Assembly (NCBI GenBank): GCA_963761525.1
Contig: CAVXHG010000002.1
Location: 496,001-560,000, forward strand
Length of the DNA: 64,000 bases
Source: BOG-931 sp963761525
GTDB taxonomy: Bacteria; Pseudomonadota; Alphaproteobacteria; Rhizobiales; Xanthobacteraceae
Reading direction: 5' to 3'
A program made the position numbers and the translations under genes. Shown here piece by piece: positions 53,869 through 63,453 of this stretch. Each line of letters starts with the position of its first letter. Positions within the stretch are counted from its first letter, which is position 1. The notes under the pieces are model-generated. The model saw only the letters and a list, made by a program, of their open reading frames with translations, did no database searches and was not told the origin of the DNA.

Positions 53869-54184
53869 AGCCAGCGCCGCTCGAGGCAGCGACGTCGTTT
53901 GCGGCGCTGGAAAAAATCTCGTCGAGTTCTGCGACCAGCCGCTTCGCTCTCAGATGGGACGCATAGAACCGGTCCTTGCTCGGCGAGTCGGGCCAGTTGA
54001 GCAAGTCGATCTCTTGCCGCTCAAGAATATCCGTCAGCGTTTGCAGCTTGGCGGAAAAGTCCGGCGTTTCCTGATCGGAGGCGCGCGGATGGAGTGTCTG
54101 GGTTACAAAAAGCAGGATTTCGCTGTCGGACAGTCTGCGGAATGGGCCGCGCCGAGGCTCGGCCTTCTTGGACATCTTGAACAT
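53867..54184 (-). CDS. Hypothetical protein, small and basic at N-terminus
   Basis: 105 residues. It opens MFKMSKKAEPRRGPFRRLSD, then SEILLFVTQTLHPRASDQET, a helical middle (AKLQTLTDILERQEIDLLNW) and SHLRAKRLVAELDEIFSSAA. It has no signal or membrane segment and no recognised family. ATG 54184 has GGGGGAAG 3-4 bp upstream; ATG 54175 is spaced further from it. The two genes upstream on this strand are a response regulator and a sensor kinase, so a link to that signalling pair is possible but unproven. Confidence 0.5.
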   Translation of the reverse strand: MFKMSKKAEPRRGPFRRLSDSEILLFVTQTLHPRASDQETPDFSAKLQTLTDILERQEIDLLNWPDSPSKDRFYASHLRAKRLVAELDEIFSSAANDVAASSGAG

Positions 54185-54367
54185 GCACTTCCCCCAGGAC
54201 GAGCGTCGGCCCGGATGCCCCGCCAACATTCGCCGCTGTCCAAGCGTTCATACCGCAGAATGAGCCTTTCTCTGCATTGGAATGTGGGCAGGCGTTGTCA
54301 GAGATTGCCTGACGTCTTAACCGAAAAGTTACCGTACTGCCCAAGCGCTTGTGTCTAAAAGTCCGGA

Positions 54368-55024
54368 TCAGATGTCCAACCAACCTTGGCCGGATGCGTA
54401 ACGCACCAATTCCGCGCGTGTTTTGAGGCCGATCTTCTCGAGTCCGCGGGCCTTGTAGGTTTCAACCGACTTCACCCCGACGTCGAGCCGCGATGCTATT
54501 TCCTTGTTGGTAAAGCCGAGCGCCGCCATCTTCAGAACATCGGATTCACGATCGGTGAGGGCAGGGGCGGCGCCATTCCTGGCCGCGAGCTTTTTGTTGC
54601 CCTTGTTGCCGTCGAATACACGTCCGACGATAGCCGGATCGATATACAAGCCGCCGACCACGACCGCGCGAATGGCCTGAACCAGATTTTCGACTGCGGA
54701 GCGCTTGAGAACATAGCCGCGCACGCCGGCCTCCAAGGCCTGATTGAGGTATGCGCGGTCTTCGTGAAGCGTGAGAATAAGCAGACGAAGATCCGGCATT
54801 TCCCCGGCAAGGCGCCGGCTGAGCACAATGCCGTTGAGTTCCGGCATTGAAATGTCGAGCACCGCAACGTCCGGCCGTTGCTCGCGGATCAGCTTGAGGG
54901 CGCTAAGGCCGCTTGCCGCCTCGCCGACGAGCGCGAAGTCATCTTCCGCGCGCAGCAGATTGCGCAGCCCGTCGAGCACGATGGGGTGGTCGTCAGCCAG
55001 GACGATGCGGGTTTTTTCGGTCAC
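54368..55024 (-). CDS. NarL/FixJ family response regulator
   Basis: 218 residues. The receiver (residues 1-125) has TRIVLADDHPIVLDGLRNLL with the acidic pair, VAVLDISMPELNG with the phospho-aspartate, and VLKRSA with the conserved lysine. A LuxR-type helix-turn-helix follows: LTDRESDVLKMAALGFTNKE, IASRLDVGVKSVETYKARGL. It is the cognate partner of the kinase just upstream, with which it overlaps by 4 bp (ATGA). Targets are unknown. Confidence 0.93.
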   Translation of the reverse strand: MTEKTRIVLADDHPIVLDGLRNLLRAEDDFALVGEAASGLSALKLIREQRPDVAVLDISMPELNGIVLSRRLAGEMPDLRLLILTLHEDRAYLNQALEAGVRGYVLKRSAVENLVQAIRAVVVGGLYIDPAIVGRVFDGNKGNKKLAARNGAAPALTDRESDVLKMAALGFTNKEIASRLDVGVKSVETYKARGLEKIGLKTRAELVRYASGQGWLDI

Positions 55025-56754
55025 GCCGCAGACCTTTGTGTATCGAGTGCAACGCGGGCGAAAAGAGCAGTTCCGGTTCCCGGCGTGGACTCGATCTCGA
55101 GCGTTCCACCGATCAGCAATAGACGTTCGCGCATGCCGTCCAAGCCCAGTCCGCGATAGCGACCGCCTCTAGCGGTTATCGCTCCTACATCGAAACCGCA
55201 ACCGTTGTCCTCGATAATCACCTGCAATGTTGCGCCTACGCGACCGACGACGACGCTGACGGCGGAGGGCTGCTGCGCGTGCTTGACGATGTTGGTAAGT
55301 CCCTCCTGGACGACGCGATAAACCGCGGCGCCGATTTCGCCCGGCACTTCGTCGATATTGGGATCGTCACAGAGAAAATCGATCTCGGTGCCGCATTGCT
55401 CGCTCCAGTCGGCCACGTAACTCGCGAGCGCTTTTTTCAGTCCGAGCTCATCGATGGCGGGAGGCCGCAGCTCCCAGGCGATGCGGTGTAAGGTCTTGCC
55501 GAGCTCTTCCATCCTCTTGCGAACCACGTTCAGGCGGTCGTGGGCGGGGCCTGCAATAAGCGCATCGATGGCATTCATTTCCAGGATAGCCGCAATCAGC
55601 CCCTGACCGGCCTGGTCGTGCAGCTCATAGGACAGGCGCAGCCGTTCCTTTTCTTCGGCAAGCCAAAGGTGTCGCCGCAAACCGATGACGAGATCGGTCT
55701 TCTTCTCGCTGTCGACCTTGAGCTGCGAATTCGCAGACGAAAGATCGGTTAGCAGTTGGTCTCGCTCGCTCAGCAGCGCGGCGGTCGGCAGCGACCACAA
55801 CGAGGTGAATGCGAGGATGATCTGCAAGCCAAGAATTCTTTCAGCGACCTGCGTTTGCAGCAGGAGAGGGTCGCCAATGCCCGTTACGATAAAAGCGCTG
55901 GCGATCAGCGCGGTCAGCAGTGTCGCCACGGTAGCTCCGACCAGGCCGAACCGAAGCGTTGCGAGCAAGATTGCCGGTACGACAATGAATATGACCGGCC
56001 GAAAATAGACGGCACAGGTGCAGATCGTGACCACGAGGGCAAGAACGCCGGCGGCTTCCGTCAGCCGGTGCTTCAATTGCGTGCTGTACCAGTTCGGCGA
56101 TGTGACGTTGATGAAAAGCGGCGTCACGATGATCAGGCCGAGCGCGTGTGCCGGATAAAGATGCATCCATACGAGCCGCCATGGAATAACGTAGGCCGAG
56201 CCGACAGCCATGGCGCCTACCGCGTCGCTGCCGATCGGGGCGATCGTGCCTGCGATCATGATGAAAACAAGCAGGCTTTTGAATTGAGTGAGATTGGAGG
56301 CGTCGATACGGAATGCCGCCAGCAGCGCCAGTACGATGCCAATCTCTAAAAAATCCGAGGCGCCGAGAATGGTCCCGGAGATCGGTGTAACCCCCGACGT
56401 CACGGCCCCCAGCGCGATGGCGCACGTCCCGCCCAGCAAGATTGAAGCGTAGTTGCGCAGGTTCCGTTCGTAGCGAAGCAGCGCGACCAGGATCAGTGCA
56501 TTGGTCGGCCAAACCGTCACGACGTAGTGCGACAGACGTGAGAAATCGAGACTGAGGACAGAAACCACGTAAAATGCCACTGGCAGCGTCAAATGGCCCG
56601 CGATGGAAAGCGGGAAGCGGCGTTCCGCGGCCTCACCCGAAACGTCATGCGGGCGGTCGCTGTCGATCTGCAAACACAGCTGCGCCGGGTCGGCACCCGG
56701 CCGACCATAAACAAAAGCAGAAAGAGCCTCCGAGAGGCCGGTCGTTCTCAGCAT
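55021..56754 (-). CDS. MASE1 domain sensor histidine kinase (NarX/DegS-type HisKA_3)
   Basis: 577 residues. Residues about 45-330 are eight to nine membrane helices of the MASE1 type (LPVAFYVVSVLSLDFSRLSH, VVTVWPTNALILVALLRYER). A short coiled coil leads to a HisKA_3 dimerisation domain (LSYELHDQAGQGLIAAILEM, with the phospho-histidine) and an ATPase domain (VYRVVQEGLTNIVKHAQQP, VIEDNGCGFD, GRYRGLGLDGMRERL). It senses an unknown signal at the inner membrane and phosphorylates the NarL-type regulator encoded next. Confidence 0.9.
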   Translation of the reverse strand: MLRTTGLSEALSAFVYGRPGADPAQLCLQIDSDRPHDVSGEAAERRFPLSIAGHLTLPVAFYVVSVLSLDFSRLSHYVVTVWPTNALILVALLRYERNLRNYASILLGGTCAIALGAVTSGVTPISGTILGASDFLEIGIVLALLAAFRIDASNLTQFKSLLVFIMIAGTIAPIGSDAVGAMAVGSAYVIPWRLVWMHLYPAHALGLIIVTPLFINVTSPNWYSTQLKHRLTEAAGVLALVVTICTCAVYFRPVIFIVVPAILLATLRFGLVGATVATLLTALIASAFIVTGIGDPLLLQTQVAERILGLQIILAFTSLWSLPTAALLSERDQLLTDLSSANSQLKVDSEKKTDLVIGLRRHLWLAEEKERLRLSYELHDQAGQGLIAAILEMNAIDALIAGPAHDRLNVVRKRMEELGKTLHRIAWELRPPAIDELGLKKALASYVADWSEQCGTEIDFLCDDPNIDEVPGEIGAAVYRVVQEGLTNIVKHAQQPSAVSVVVGRVGATLQVIIEDNGCGFDVGAITARGGRYRGLGLDGMRERLLLIGGTLEIESTPGTGTALFARVALDTQRSAA

Positions 56755-56881
56755 TCCTGATGGACCTGCCGTACCACGCTGAGCCCCAGGCGATCTTTTG
56801 GCCGAATCGGGCCATGGGCAACGTGAATAATCTCACGAAGGATAGCGGCTGCACATCTGAAATGTCAGGCGGCGCATTGCC

Positions 56882-57811
56882 TCAAAAGAAGCCGACGGAT
56901 TCGCAGCCTGTGCCGGCGGCAAAGCTCCTTTTGACGCGGCGGTTCGGAATATCGACCACGTGTACGGAGCCGTCGCCCTGACAGGCGACAAACAGCTCGT
57001 CGCCGTGGAATGCCATGTCCATCGGTTGCGAGCCGACCTTGATCGCAACCTGTTCGCGGAACGACGGATCGATCAGGCTCACGGTATCGCTGTTGAGGCT
57101 GGTGACGCCGAGCAGGCTGTTATCCGGCGCATAGCGTGCGATCTGCGCCGCCTTGGGCACGTCCTTGAGCACGATTTCTTCGCGGACCTTGCCGGCATCG
57201 GTGTCGATCAAGATGAGCTTGGGTTCGGCATCGTCGACGGCGACAACGGTTTTGCCGTCGGCTGAGATTGCAATACCGGCGAGCGGGCGCGGCGCCTTGA
57301 TCTTGCCGAGCAGTTTTCGCGCCGGCAGATCGATAACCGAGACGGTGCCGTCTTCCTCGTTCTCGGTGTAGAGCCGCTTGCCGTCCGGCGAAATGATCAG
57401 GCGGTGGCCATTGGTCGAGCCGGAGTCGATCGCCTCGACGACCTTATTGGTTTTGCGGTCGATCACCGCGACCACGGCGCTGTTCTCGCAGGTGATGTAG
57501 ATCAGCCCATCGGGCCCGAGCTTGAGCGTGTGCGGCGCAATATAGGGCCGCAGGTCGATGGTTCCGACATGAGCGCGCTTGTGCAAATCGAAGATGCAAA
57601 GAAGATGCTGCGGATTGGGATTGCGGCCATGAATGCCGTCGCCGAAGATCGGCACGTAGGCTAAGCCGGTCTCCGGTATCACCAGCAGTTCGTGCACCGT
57701 GCGCGGAAAGCCGTCGATCACCACTTCGGTTTCGTAAGTCTGCGGATTGAGGAACAGCACTTTGCCGCCCATCTTGTCGACCGCGATTATGCCGTGATCT
57801 GCGCTTGCCAT
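56882..57811 (-). CDS. YncE/YVTN-type beta-propeller protein
   Basis: 309 residues with about seven propeller blades of the YVTN type, for example NPQTYETEVVIDGFPRTVHE, KTNKVVEAIDSGSTNGHRLI and SPDGKRLYTENEEDGTVSVI. It has no signal peptide in this frame and starts at ATG 57811 with GGGAAGAA upstream. Such proteins bind ligands or partners and are often next to oxidoreductases; the function here is unknown. It is divergent from the LVIVD-repeat gene with about 110 bp between, which suggests shared control. Confidence 0.83.
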   Translation of the reverse strand: MASADHGIIAVDKMGGKVLFLNPQTYETEVVIDGFPRTVHELLVIPETGLAYVPIFGDGIHGRNPNPQHLLCIFDLHKRAHVGTIDLRPYIAPHTLKLGPDGLIYITCENSAVVAVIDRKTNKVVEAIDSGSTNGHRLIISPDGKRLYTENEEDGTVSVIDLPARKLLGKIKAPRPLAGIAISADGKTVVAVDDAEPKLILIDTDAGKVREEIVLKDVPKAAQIARYAPDNSLLGVTSLNSDTVSLIDPSFREQVAIKVGSQPMDMAFHGDELFVACQGDGSVHVVDIPNRRVKRSFAAGTGCESVGFF

Positions 57812-57923
57812 CGTTTCTTCCCTTGGTCCGATGATTTAATCTAACGCGTCATGGGCGGGCTTGTCGCGGGCATGACGGTCGAGAAGCTGATAACGTCATA
57901 ATGATTTTCCGGGAGTGTCGTCC

Positions 57924-59156
57924 ATGGCCGCCGTAGCAGCGCATAACGTCAAATTCTTGAGCCACAGCGACCAGGGCGGCCGCGGCGACGGCGTGCAGGT
58001 CATGGTCAACAAGGGCTTCGCTTATGTCGGCCACGGCTTTTCCAACGGCATCACGATCATCGATGTGCGCGATGCGAAAAATCCGAAGACGGTCAACTTC
58101 TTGCCCTGTTCGCCGAATACCCGCGCGCACCATCTACAGACCGCCACTCATGAGAAATTCGGCGACCTGTTGCTGGCGGTCAACGGACCGAGCGTCTGGA
58201 CCATGCAGGTCAGTCAGGAAGCTTACTTCGCCGGCAATTCCGGCGAGGCCCTTAAAGATCAGCAGTTCACCAGCGGCTTGCGCATTTACGACCTGTCGAA
58301 GCCGGAGGCGCCGCGAGAGATCGCCTTCCTGCCGCTTGGCGGGCTCGGGCCGCATCGCATCTGGTATGTCGGCGAGCGCTACGCTTACGTTTCGGTGCAT
58401 CTGCCGGAATTCACCGACCATATCCTCGTGATCGTCGACATGAAGGAGCCGACGCGGCCGGAAGTCGTCGGCAAATTCTGGCTGCCGGGCATGAACAAGG
58501 CCGCGGGCGAGACGCCGACCTGGCCGCAAGGCAGGCGGTACGCGCTGCATCATGGTCTGGCTGCCGGAAATCTCTTTTACAGCGCATGGCGCGATGGCGG
58601 CCTTGCGATCGTCGATATCGCCGATCCGGCAAAGCCGAAGCTGGTCAGTCATCGTAACTGGGATCCGCCGTTCGGCGGCGGCACCCATTCGCCGCTGCCG
58701 CTGCCGGATCGCAATCTGCTTGTGGTCGCCGACGAGGCGAACTTCGCCGATTGCAGCAAGGGCCTGCGCTACATCTGGACGTTCGACATTCGCGAGCCAT
58801 CGAACCCGGTGAGCATTTCGACCATGCCGATTCCGGATGAAGCGGATTATTGCAAGAAGGGCGGCAATTTCGGTCCGCATAACTTGTGGGAGAATCGGCC
58901 CGGCGCGTTCCAGAGTTCGCGCTACATTTTCGCGACGCTGCACAATGCCGGCGTCCGCGTCTACGACATCAAAAATCCATTCGCGCCGACCGAGGCTGGC
59001 TACTTCGTACCGCCGCCGCCGGCCAAGATGTACGATCCGCGCCCGAACCGGCCTCAGGTCATTCAATCCTGCGACTGCTATGTCGATGCGCAGGGCATCA
59101 TGTATCTGACTGATTCCAATGCGGGACTGTACATTTTACAGTTCGAAGGCGCGTGA
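57924..59156 (+). CDS. LVIVD-repeat propeller protein
   Basis: 410 residues with repeated strand motifs of the LVIVD type: ITIIDVRDAKNP, ILVIVDMKEPTRP, LAIVDIADPAKPK and VRVYDIKNPFAP. It has no signal peptide, so a cytosolic place is suggested. ATG 57924 is chosen with GGGAG 8 bp upstream; GTG 57915 is an alternative. Many such proteins lie near aromatic or sugar-acid catabolic genes. Together with the divergent YncE protein it seems to form a pair of propellers. The exact role is unknown. Confidence 0.82.
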   Translation: MAAVAAHNVKFLSHSDQGGRGDGVQVMVNKGFAYVGHGFSNGITIIDVRDAKNPKTVNFLPCSPNTRAHHLQTATHEKFGDLLLAVNGPSVWTMQVSQEAYFAGNSGEALKDQQFTSGLRIYDLSKPEAPREIAFLPLGGLGPHRIWYVGERYAYVSVHLPEFTDHILVIVDMKEPTRPEVVGKFWLPGMNKAAGETPTWPQGRRYALHHGLAAGNLFYSAWRDGGLAIVDIADPAKPKLVSHRNWDPPFGGGTHSPLPLPDRNLLVVADEANFADCSKGLRYIWTFDIREPSNPVSISTMPIPDEADYCKKGGNFGPHNLWENRPGAFQSSRYIFATLHNAGVRVYDIKNPFAPTEAGYFVPPPPAKMYDPRPNRPQVIQSCDCYVDAQGIMYLTDSNAGLYILQFEGA

Positions 59157-59350
59157 CCTGACCTGTTTTCGGGGACGAGTGGGACATAGTCGCCCCCACA
59201 TTGACAGTGGGACGCGGCCCTTACACACTTGATTGATCAAGAGCTGCTCAAGCGGCCGGATAACGCATGATCGCGGAAAGCGGATAACGGCTTTTCGGAT
59301 GAGGTGATGCGGAAATAAGGGGCGTCGAACGACGCATTGGGGAGGGTTGG

Positions 59351-60781
59351 ATGTCGAGCATCACGGCCGGCCATATTGGCGCGGCGGCACCAGCGGGCGC
59401 AGTTGCTTCAGGCGGCGCGCAAACCGTTGAGGGTTTCGTCAACGCTGCTTTGGATGACGCGAAAATGTCGCCGCTGCACCGGCGAGTTATCGCGCTGATC
59501 GCCGCCGGCTATTTCTGCGATGTCATCGACTACACGGTGTTCGGCTCTCTGGTTCCGTTCATCATCAAGTCAGGCTTCGGGGCCGCGGACGTCGCCCTGA
59601 TTGGCAGCGCCACGATCTTCGGACTTGCTCTCGGTACCGCAGGCCAGGGCGAGTTCTCGGATCGGCTCGGGCGCCGGTTTGTCTATCAGTTCAACCTGCT
59701 GTTCTTCGGCATCGTCACCATTCTCGGCGCGTTCGCGCCAAATATCACGGTGCTGGTTATCTGCCGTTTCATTGCCGGCGTAAGCCTCGGCGCCGAGCAG
59801 CCGCTCGCATTCGCCTATGCCGGCGAATGGACGCCCAAGCGCATCCGCGGCCGCGTCCTCGCCTTCGTGCATTTCATCGGCGGCGCATGCGTCTGGCCGA
59901 TCGGAACGGCGCTGGTGCTTGGATTTGGTGCCTACTTCGCCTCGATGAGCGATGCTGCACAATCCGCAGCCTACGTCTGGCGCGGTGTTTGGATCCTCGT
60001 CGGCGTGCTCGCGCTGATCGTCTGGGCATTCCGCTTCACGCTGCCGGAATCGCCGCGCTATCTGGCGACCCATGGCCGTGGCGAGGAAGCGCTCGACATA
60101 CTCGGACGGCTCGGCATTGCGCGGCCGACCCAGCCGCTGCTGAAAGATGCGGCGAGCGACACCAAGAGCGATCCGTTCAGCGTCGTGTTCTCGAAGTATC
60201 CGCGCCGCGTCGTTGCCGGCATGATCTGCTTCACGGCGTTCTTCGGCATCGCCATCGGGCTTGGTGCGTGGTTGCCCAATATCATGAACGCCAAGGGCTT
60301 CAGCATCACCAAGTCGCTGCAATACACCCTGGCAATGAACTTTGCGGTGCCGTGCGCCAGCCTGTGCATGATGTACACGCTCGACAAGTACGGCCGTAAA
60401 ATCACGTCGATCGTCACGTTCATTGCCGCCGGCCTGGCGGCGATCGCCTTCGGCAATGCCGAGACCGCGGTCGAACTGATGATCGCCGGGTTCATTATGA
60501 CCTTCTTTGTGCAGATTGCCGGCAACTCGATGCAGATTTTCACATCTGAAGTGTTCCCGACGAATGCACGCGCGTCAGGCTTCGGCTGGGCCTCGGGCGT
60601 CGGCCGGCTGGCGACGGCGTTCATCATGCCGACGATCCTGTGGATCCAGACCGGCTTCGGACTGGCGACGGTGTTTGCCTGCCTGGCGGCGCTGTTGTTC
60701 GTTGCCGCGATCTCGGTCACGCAGCTCGGACCAGAAGCCCGGCAGATGAGCCTCGACGAGATCGCGCCGCCGACCGGCTGA
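59351..60781 (+). CDS. MFS transporter, organic acid or sugar:proton symporter type
   Basis: 476 residues with twelve membrane helices. After a 45-residue cytosolic start it has GQGEFSDRLGRRFVYQFNLL, the MFS motif A between helices 2 and 3, and SLGAEQPLAFAYAGEWTPKR, a feature of sugar and aromatic-acid porters, and LDKYGRKITSIVTF in the second half. It would import a carboxylate or sugar with protons across the inner membrane. GGGAGG lies 4 bp before ATG 59351. It lies between the LVIVD gene and a convergent FAD oxidoreductase. Confidence 0.88.
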   Translation: MSSITAGHIGAAAPAGAVASGGAQTVEGFVNAALDDAKMSPLHRRVIALIAAGYFCDVIDYTVFGSLVPFIIKSGFGAADVALIGSATIFGLALGTAGQGEFSDRLGRRFVYQFNLLFFGIVTILGAFAPNITVLVICRFIAGVSLGAEQPLAFAYAGEWTPKRIRGRVLAFVHFIGGACVWPIGTALVLGFGAYFASMSDAAQSAAYVWRGVWILVGVLALIVWAFRFTLPESPRYLATHGRGEEALDILGRLGIARPTQPLLKDAASDTKSDPFSVVFSKYPRRVVAGMICFTAFFGIAIGLGAWLPNIMNAKGFSITKSLQYTLAMNFAVPCASLCMMYTLDKYGRKITSIVTFIAAGLAAIAFGNAETAVELMIAGFIMTFFVQIAGNSMQIFTSEVFPTNARASGFGWASGVGRLATAFIMPTILWIQTGFGLATVFACLAALLFVAAISVTQLGPEARQMSLDEIAPPTG

Positions 60782-60796
60782 TCTGCCGGCTCGCGT

Positions 60797-62317
60797 TCAC
60801 TCCGCGGCGGAGGCCGGCTGCGCGCCGGCCTCGACGGCGGGAGACAGGTAAATACCCTGACGCAGTAATTCGCGCTGGATTGCGCGTACATCGACGTCGC
60901 GCGGTCTGGTTCCGCTGTTGACGGCAAGTGCTGCGGCGACACCGGCGGCATGGCCGGTCAACCAGCACTGCGGAATTTCGCGCAGGAATGTGTGCGAGTT
61001 CGGATCGCAGGCCACGTGGCGGCCTGCGCCCAGGATATTGTCGAGCGTTTCCGGTAGCAAAGCGCCATAGGGCACTGAGATGTTCGGTGTCTTTGGCGAC
61101 AACGATGTCGAGACGCCGATTTCATCGTCCCAGACATAGCCGCTGTCCCACTGCTGCCGCGTCACCTTGCGCAATCCGGTGAGACGCCGGCTGTGCCGCA
61201 CGCCGATCTGCGGCGCGCCAAGCATGAGAAAGGCACCGGCAAAGCCGGGCGCGGAATTCCGATAGACATCGAGGTGGCCGACTGCGAGTTCGCGCGACCG
61301 CAGTTCTACTGTGGTCAGGTCTTCGACATTGATGGCGCTGTAGCCGGCGAGGCGCGGACCCATGAACAGGGCGATGTCGTTGCGCCAGGAGACAAATGGC
61401 TTCTCGAAAAATTTCAACCGTTCGCGGCCCTGCGCCATGAAAGCTGCAAAAGCGTCCGGTTCGTTGGTGCGGAACGACAGCCAGCGCTCCATGTCGACGC
61501 CCCCGATCAGAAACGCCGTGTTCATGCAGTGGTGAATATCGCCTTCGTCGATATCGCTTTCGCAAGCTGCACCGGAGCGCGCGATCAGATCGGCATCGCC
61601 GGTGGTATCGACCGTGACTTTGGCTAGGATAGCGTGGCGGCCTTCCTTGCTCTCGAAGATCGCGCCCTTGATCGCATTGTCTTCAACGATCGGTTGCGCG
61701 CACCAGGCATGAAACAACAGCCGTACCTTGGCTTCCGTCGTCATCTGCATCGACAATGTCTTGAGCGCTTCCGGATCGACGGTTGGCGACCAGGTGACGA
61801 TGCCATGATAGGCGGCGGTGCGTTGTGCCCAGTAAGCGGCGGTCGCCGCGTCGCGGCTGCCCCAGTCGGCATGCGGCGGTCCCTGGATCGCATCCTTCGG
61901 CAGCCGGTCCATGAGCTCTTCGGCGAGGCCGCGAATGATGGGCTTACCGGACCAATCCGTCATGCGGTCGATCCAGATCACCAGGCCGCCGGTCGAAAGC
62001 CCGCCGAGATGATTGTAGCGCTCGACCAGCAAGACATCGGCGCCGAGCCGTGCCGCTGCAATCGCCGCCGTAGTACCAGCCGGGCCGCCGCCAACCACCA
62101 GCACATCGGTCTCGGCAAAAACGGGAATGTCGCGCGCTGCCTCGCGAACAGTTTTTGCGGGACGCGGACGCCGTTGTTGTCCGCGGCCCGAGAACAATTC
62201 GATGCCCTGCGCCGCGCCGATGCTGCTCGAATAATTGCCGCTGCCCGGCGGCTCGCGGAAAATCTCGGTCTCGCGAACCGCGCGTCCGGCGGGCAGGGCA
62301 TCTTTCTCGTTCGCCAT
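60797..62317 (-). CDS. FAD-dependent oxidoreductase
   Basis: 506 residues from ATG 62317 (an in-frame TTG at 62323 is rejected). A 60-residue variable N-terminus precedes the FAD-binding motif VLVVGGGPAGTTAAIAAA, then NHLGGLSTGGLVIW. The middle has VTVDTTGDADLIARSGA and the end FAD_oxidored pattern VPYGALLPETLDNILGAGRH, then GHAAGVAAALAV. It is a cytosolic flavoprotein of the FAD_oxidored family, which often oxidises sugar acids or lactones. It shares the neighbourhood of an MFS importer and an enolase-superfamily gene, suggesting one pathway. Confidence 0.86.
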   Translation of the reverse strand: MANEKDALPAGRAVRETEIFREPPGSGNYSSSIGAAQGIELFSGRGQQRRPRPAKTVREAARDIPVFAETDVLVVGGGPAGTTAAIAAARLGADVLLVERYNHLGGLSTGGLVIWIDRMTDWSGKPIIRGLAEELMDRLPKDAIQGPPHADWGSRDAATAAYWAQRTAAYHGIVTWSPTVDPEALKTLSMQMTTEAKVRLLFHAWCAQPIVEDNAIKGAIFESKEGRHAILAKVTVDTTGDADLIARSGAACESDIDEGDIHHCMNTAFLIGGVDMERWLSFRTNEPDAFAAFMAQGRERLKFFEKPFVSWRNDIALFMGPRLAGYSAINVEDLTTVELRSRELAVGHLDVYRNSAPGFAGAFLMLGAPQIGVRHSRRLTGLRKVTRQQWDSGYVWDDEIGVSTSLSPKTPNISVPYGALLPETLDNILGAGRHVACDPNSHTFLREIPQCWLTGHAAGVAAALAVNSGTRPRDVDVRAIQRELLRQGIYLSPAVEAGAQPASAAE

Positions 62318-62385
62318 GCCCAAATTTAGGACATGCGGCGGCGCCGCGCTACCGGCAGTGAAAGCATTTCTACGGGCGCCCGGCT

Positions 62386-63372
62386 TTAAGTTCGCTGCTC
62401 CGCGGCTCGAACCACGTTTTTCATGCTGCTGAAATCGCCAGCCAAAAAATGACGAATGTTCTCACTAATAATCGGCAGGTTGGTTCGCGCCGATCCGTCG
62501 TGTGTCGCTGACTGGTGGCAAGTTATAATGACGTTATCCAGATCCCACAGGGGATTATCCTGCTTCAACGGCTCTTGTTCGAAAACATCCAGCGCTGCGC
62601 CAGCTATCTTTTTTTGCTTCAAGGCGTCGAGTAGCGCCGGCTCGTCGACGACGCCGCCGCGCGCCAGGTTTATAAGATAGGCATCGGGCTTCATCGCACC
62701 GATTATTTCGGCGTCGATGAGATGATGCGTGGAGGCGGTGTAAGGCGTGAGCACGACGAAATAGTCGAACTCACGTACGATCGACGGCAATTCCGCCTTA
62801 TCACATACCCGATCGAATCCCGGAACCTCGTGGACCTGGGATGTGACACCCAGGACGGTCATGCCGAACGCCTTGAACAGCGGCGCCATGATCTCGGCGA
62901 TCGATCCCATGCCAAGAATGCCGACCGTCTTTCCATTCAGCAGACGTGAGGGCCAGTTCTCCCATTTGTGTTTGGCCTTGTTGTTGAGGCTGCGAGGCAG
63001 TTGCCGGCTCAGTGCAAGCATCAGCATGACAGCCGCTTCAGACATCGGCGTTCCGTGAACGCCATGAATGTTTGTCACAATGACATCCGGCCGCAACGTC
63101 GGCCTGTCGATGATGCCGTCCACTCCGGTGCCTATACCCTGCACCCATTTCAACTTACGCGCGTTTTCAAAAACGTTATCAGCCCTGTCGTCGAGATGCG
63201 GTCCATGGGTCACGATGATATCGGCGTCGGCGAGATAAGGGTCTGCATCCTTCACGTTGGAAACGGCATTGACTGTTATTTCAGGGAACACCTGCACGAT
63301 TCCGTTGTAGTACTGCGCCCGAATGCGTTCGGGTGACCGAAGTATGATGAGGAGCGATGGTTTCGCACTCAT
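62386..63372 (-). CDS. D-2-hydroxyacid dehydrogenase (NAD-binding)
   Basis: 328 residues from ATG 63372. The NAD-binding motif is VGILGMGSIAEIMAP, and the active-site arginine, glutamate and histidine lie in NLARGGVVDEPALL, FEQEPLKQDNPLW and ITCHQSATHDG. It is the D-isomer family, acting on 2-hydroxy acids such as glyoxylate, hydroxypyruvate or sugar acids, with NAD(P) in the cytosol. The start is weakly backed by GGAG 11 bp upstream; the longer frame to 63483 overlaps the divergent gene. It is divergent from the enolase-superfamily gene with about 80 bp between. Confidence 0.88.
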   Translation of the reverse strand: MSAKPSLLIILRSPERIRAQYYNGIVQVFPEITVNAVSNVKDADPYLADADIIVTHGPHLDDRADNVFENARKLKWVQGIGTGVDGIIDRPTLRPDVIVTNIHGVHGTPMSEAAVMLMLALSRQLPRSLNNKAKHKWENWPSRLLNGKTVGILGMGSIAEIMAPLFKAFGMTVLGVTSQVHEVPGFDRVCDKAELPSIVREFDYFVVLTPYTASTHHLIDAEIIGAMKPDAYLINLARGGVVDEPALLDALKQKKIAGAALDVFEQEPLKQDNPLWDLDNVIITCHQSATHDGSARTNLPIISENIRHFLAGDFSSMKNVVRAAEQRT

Positions 63373-63453
63373 AGAAGTTGCAGCTCCAAATTTGATTGAC
63401 TGCCGAGCCTGTTCTAAAAGGCGGCCGGCTTTATGGAAGGTTTTCGGAAAGCG

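Noticed and set aside
59267..59313. Possible fourth copy of the GATCATGC palindrome
   Set aside because: It shares only GCATGATC and a TTTTCGG-like segment; the arms do not pair well enough to call.
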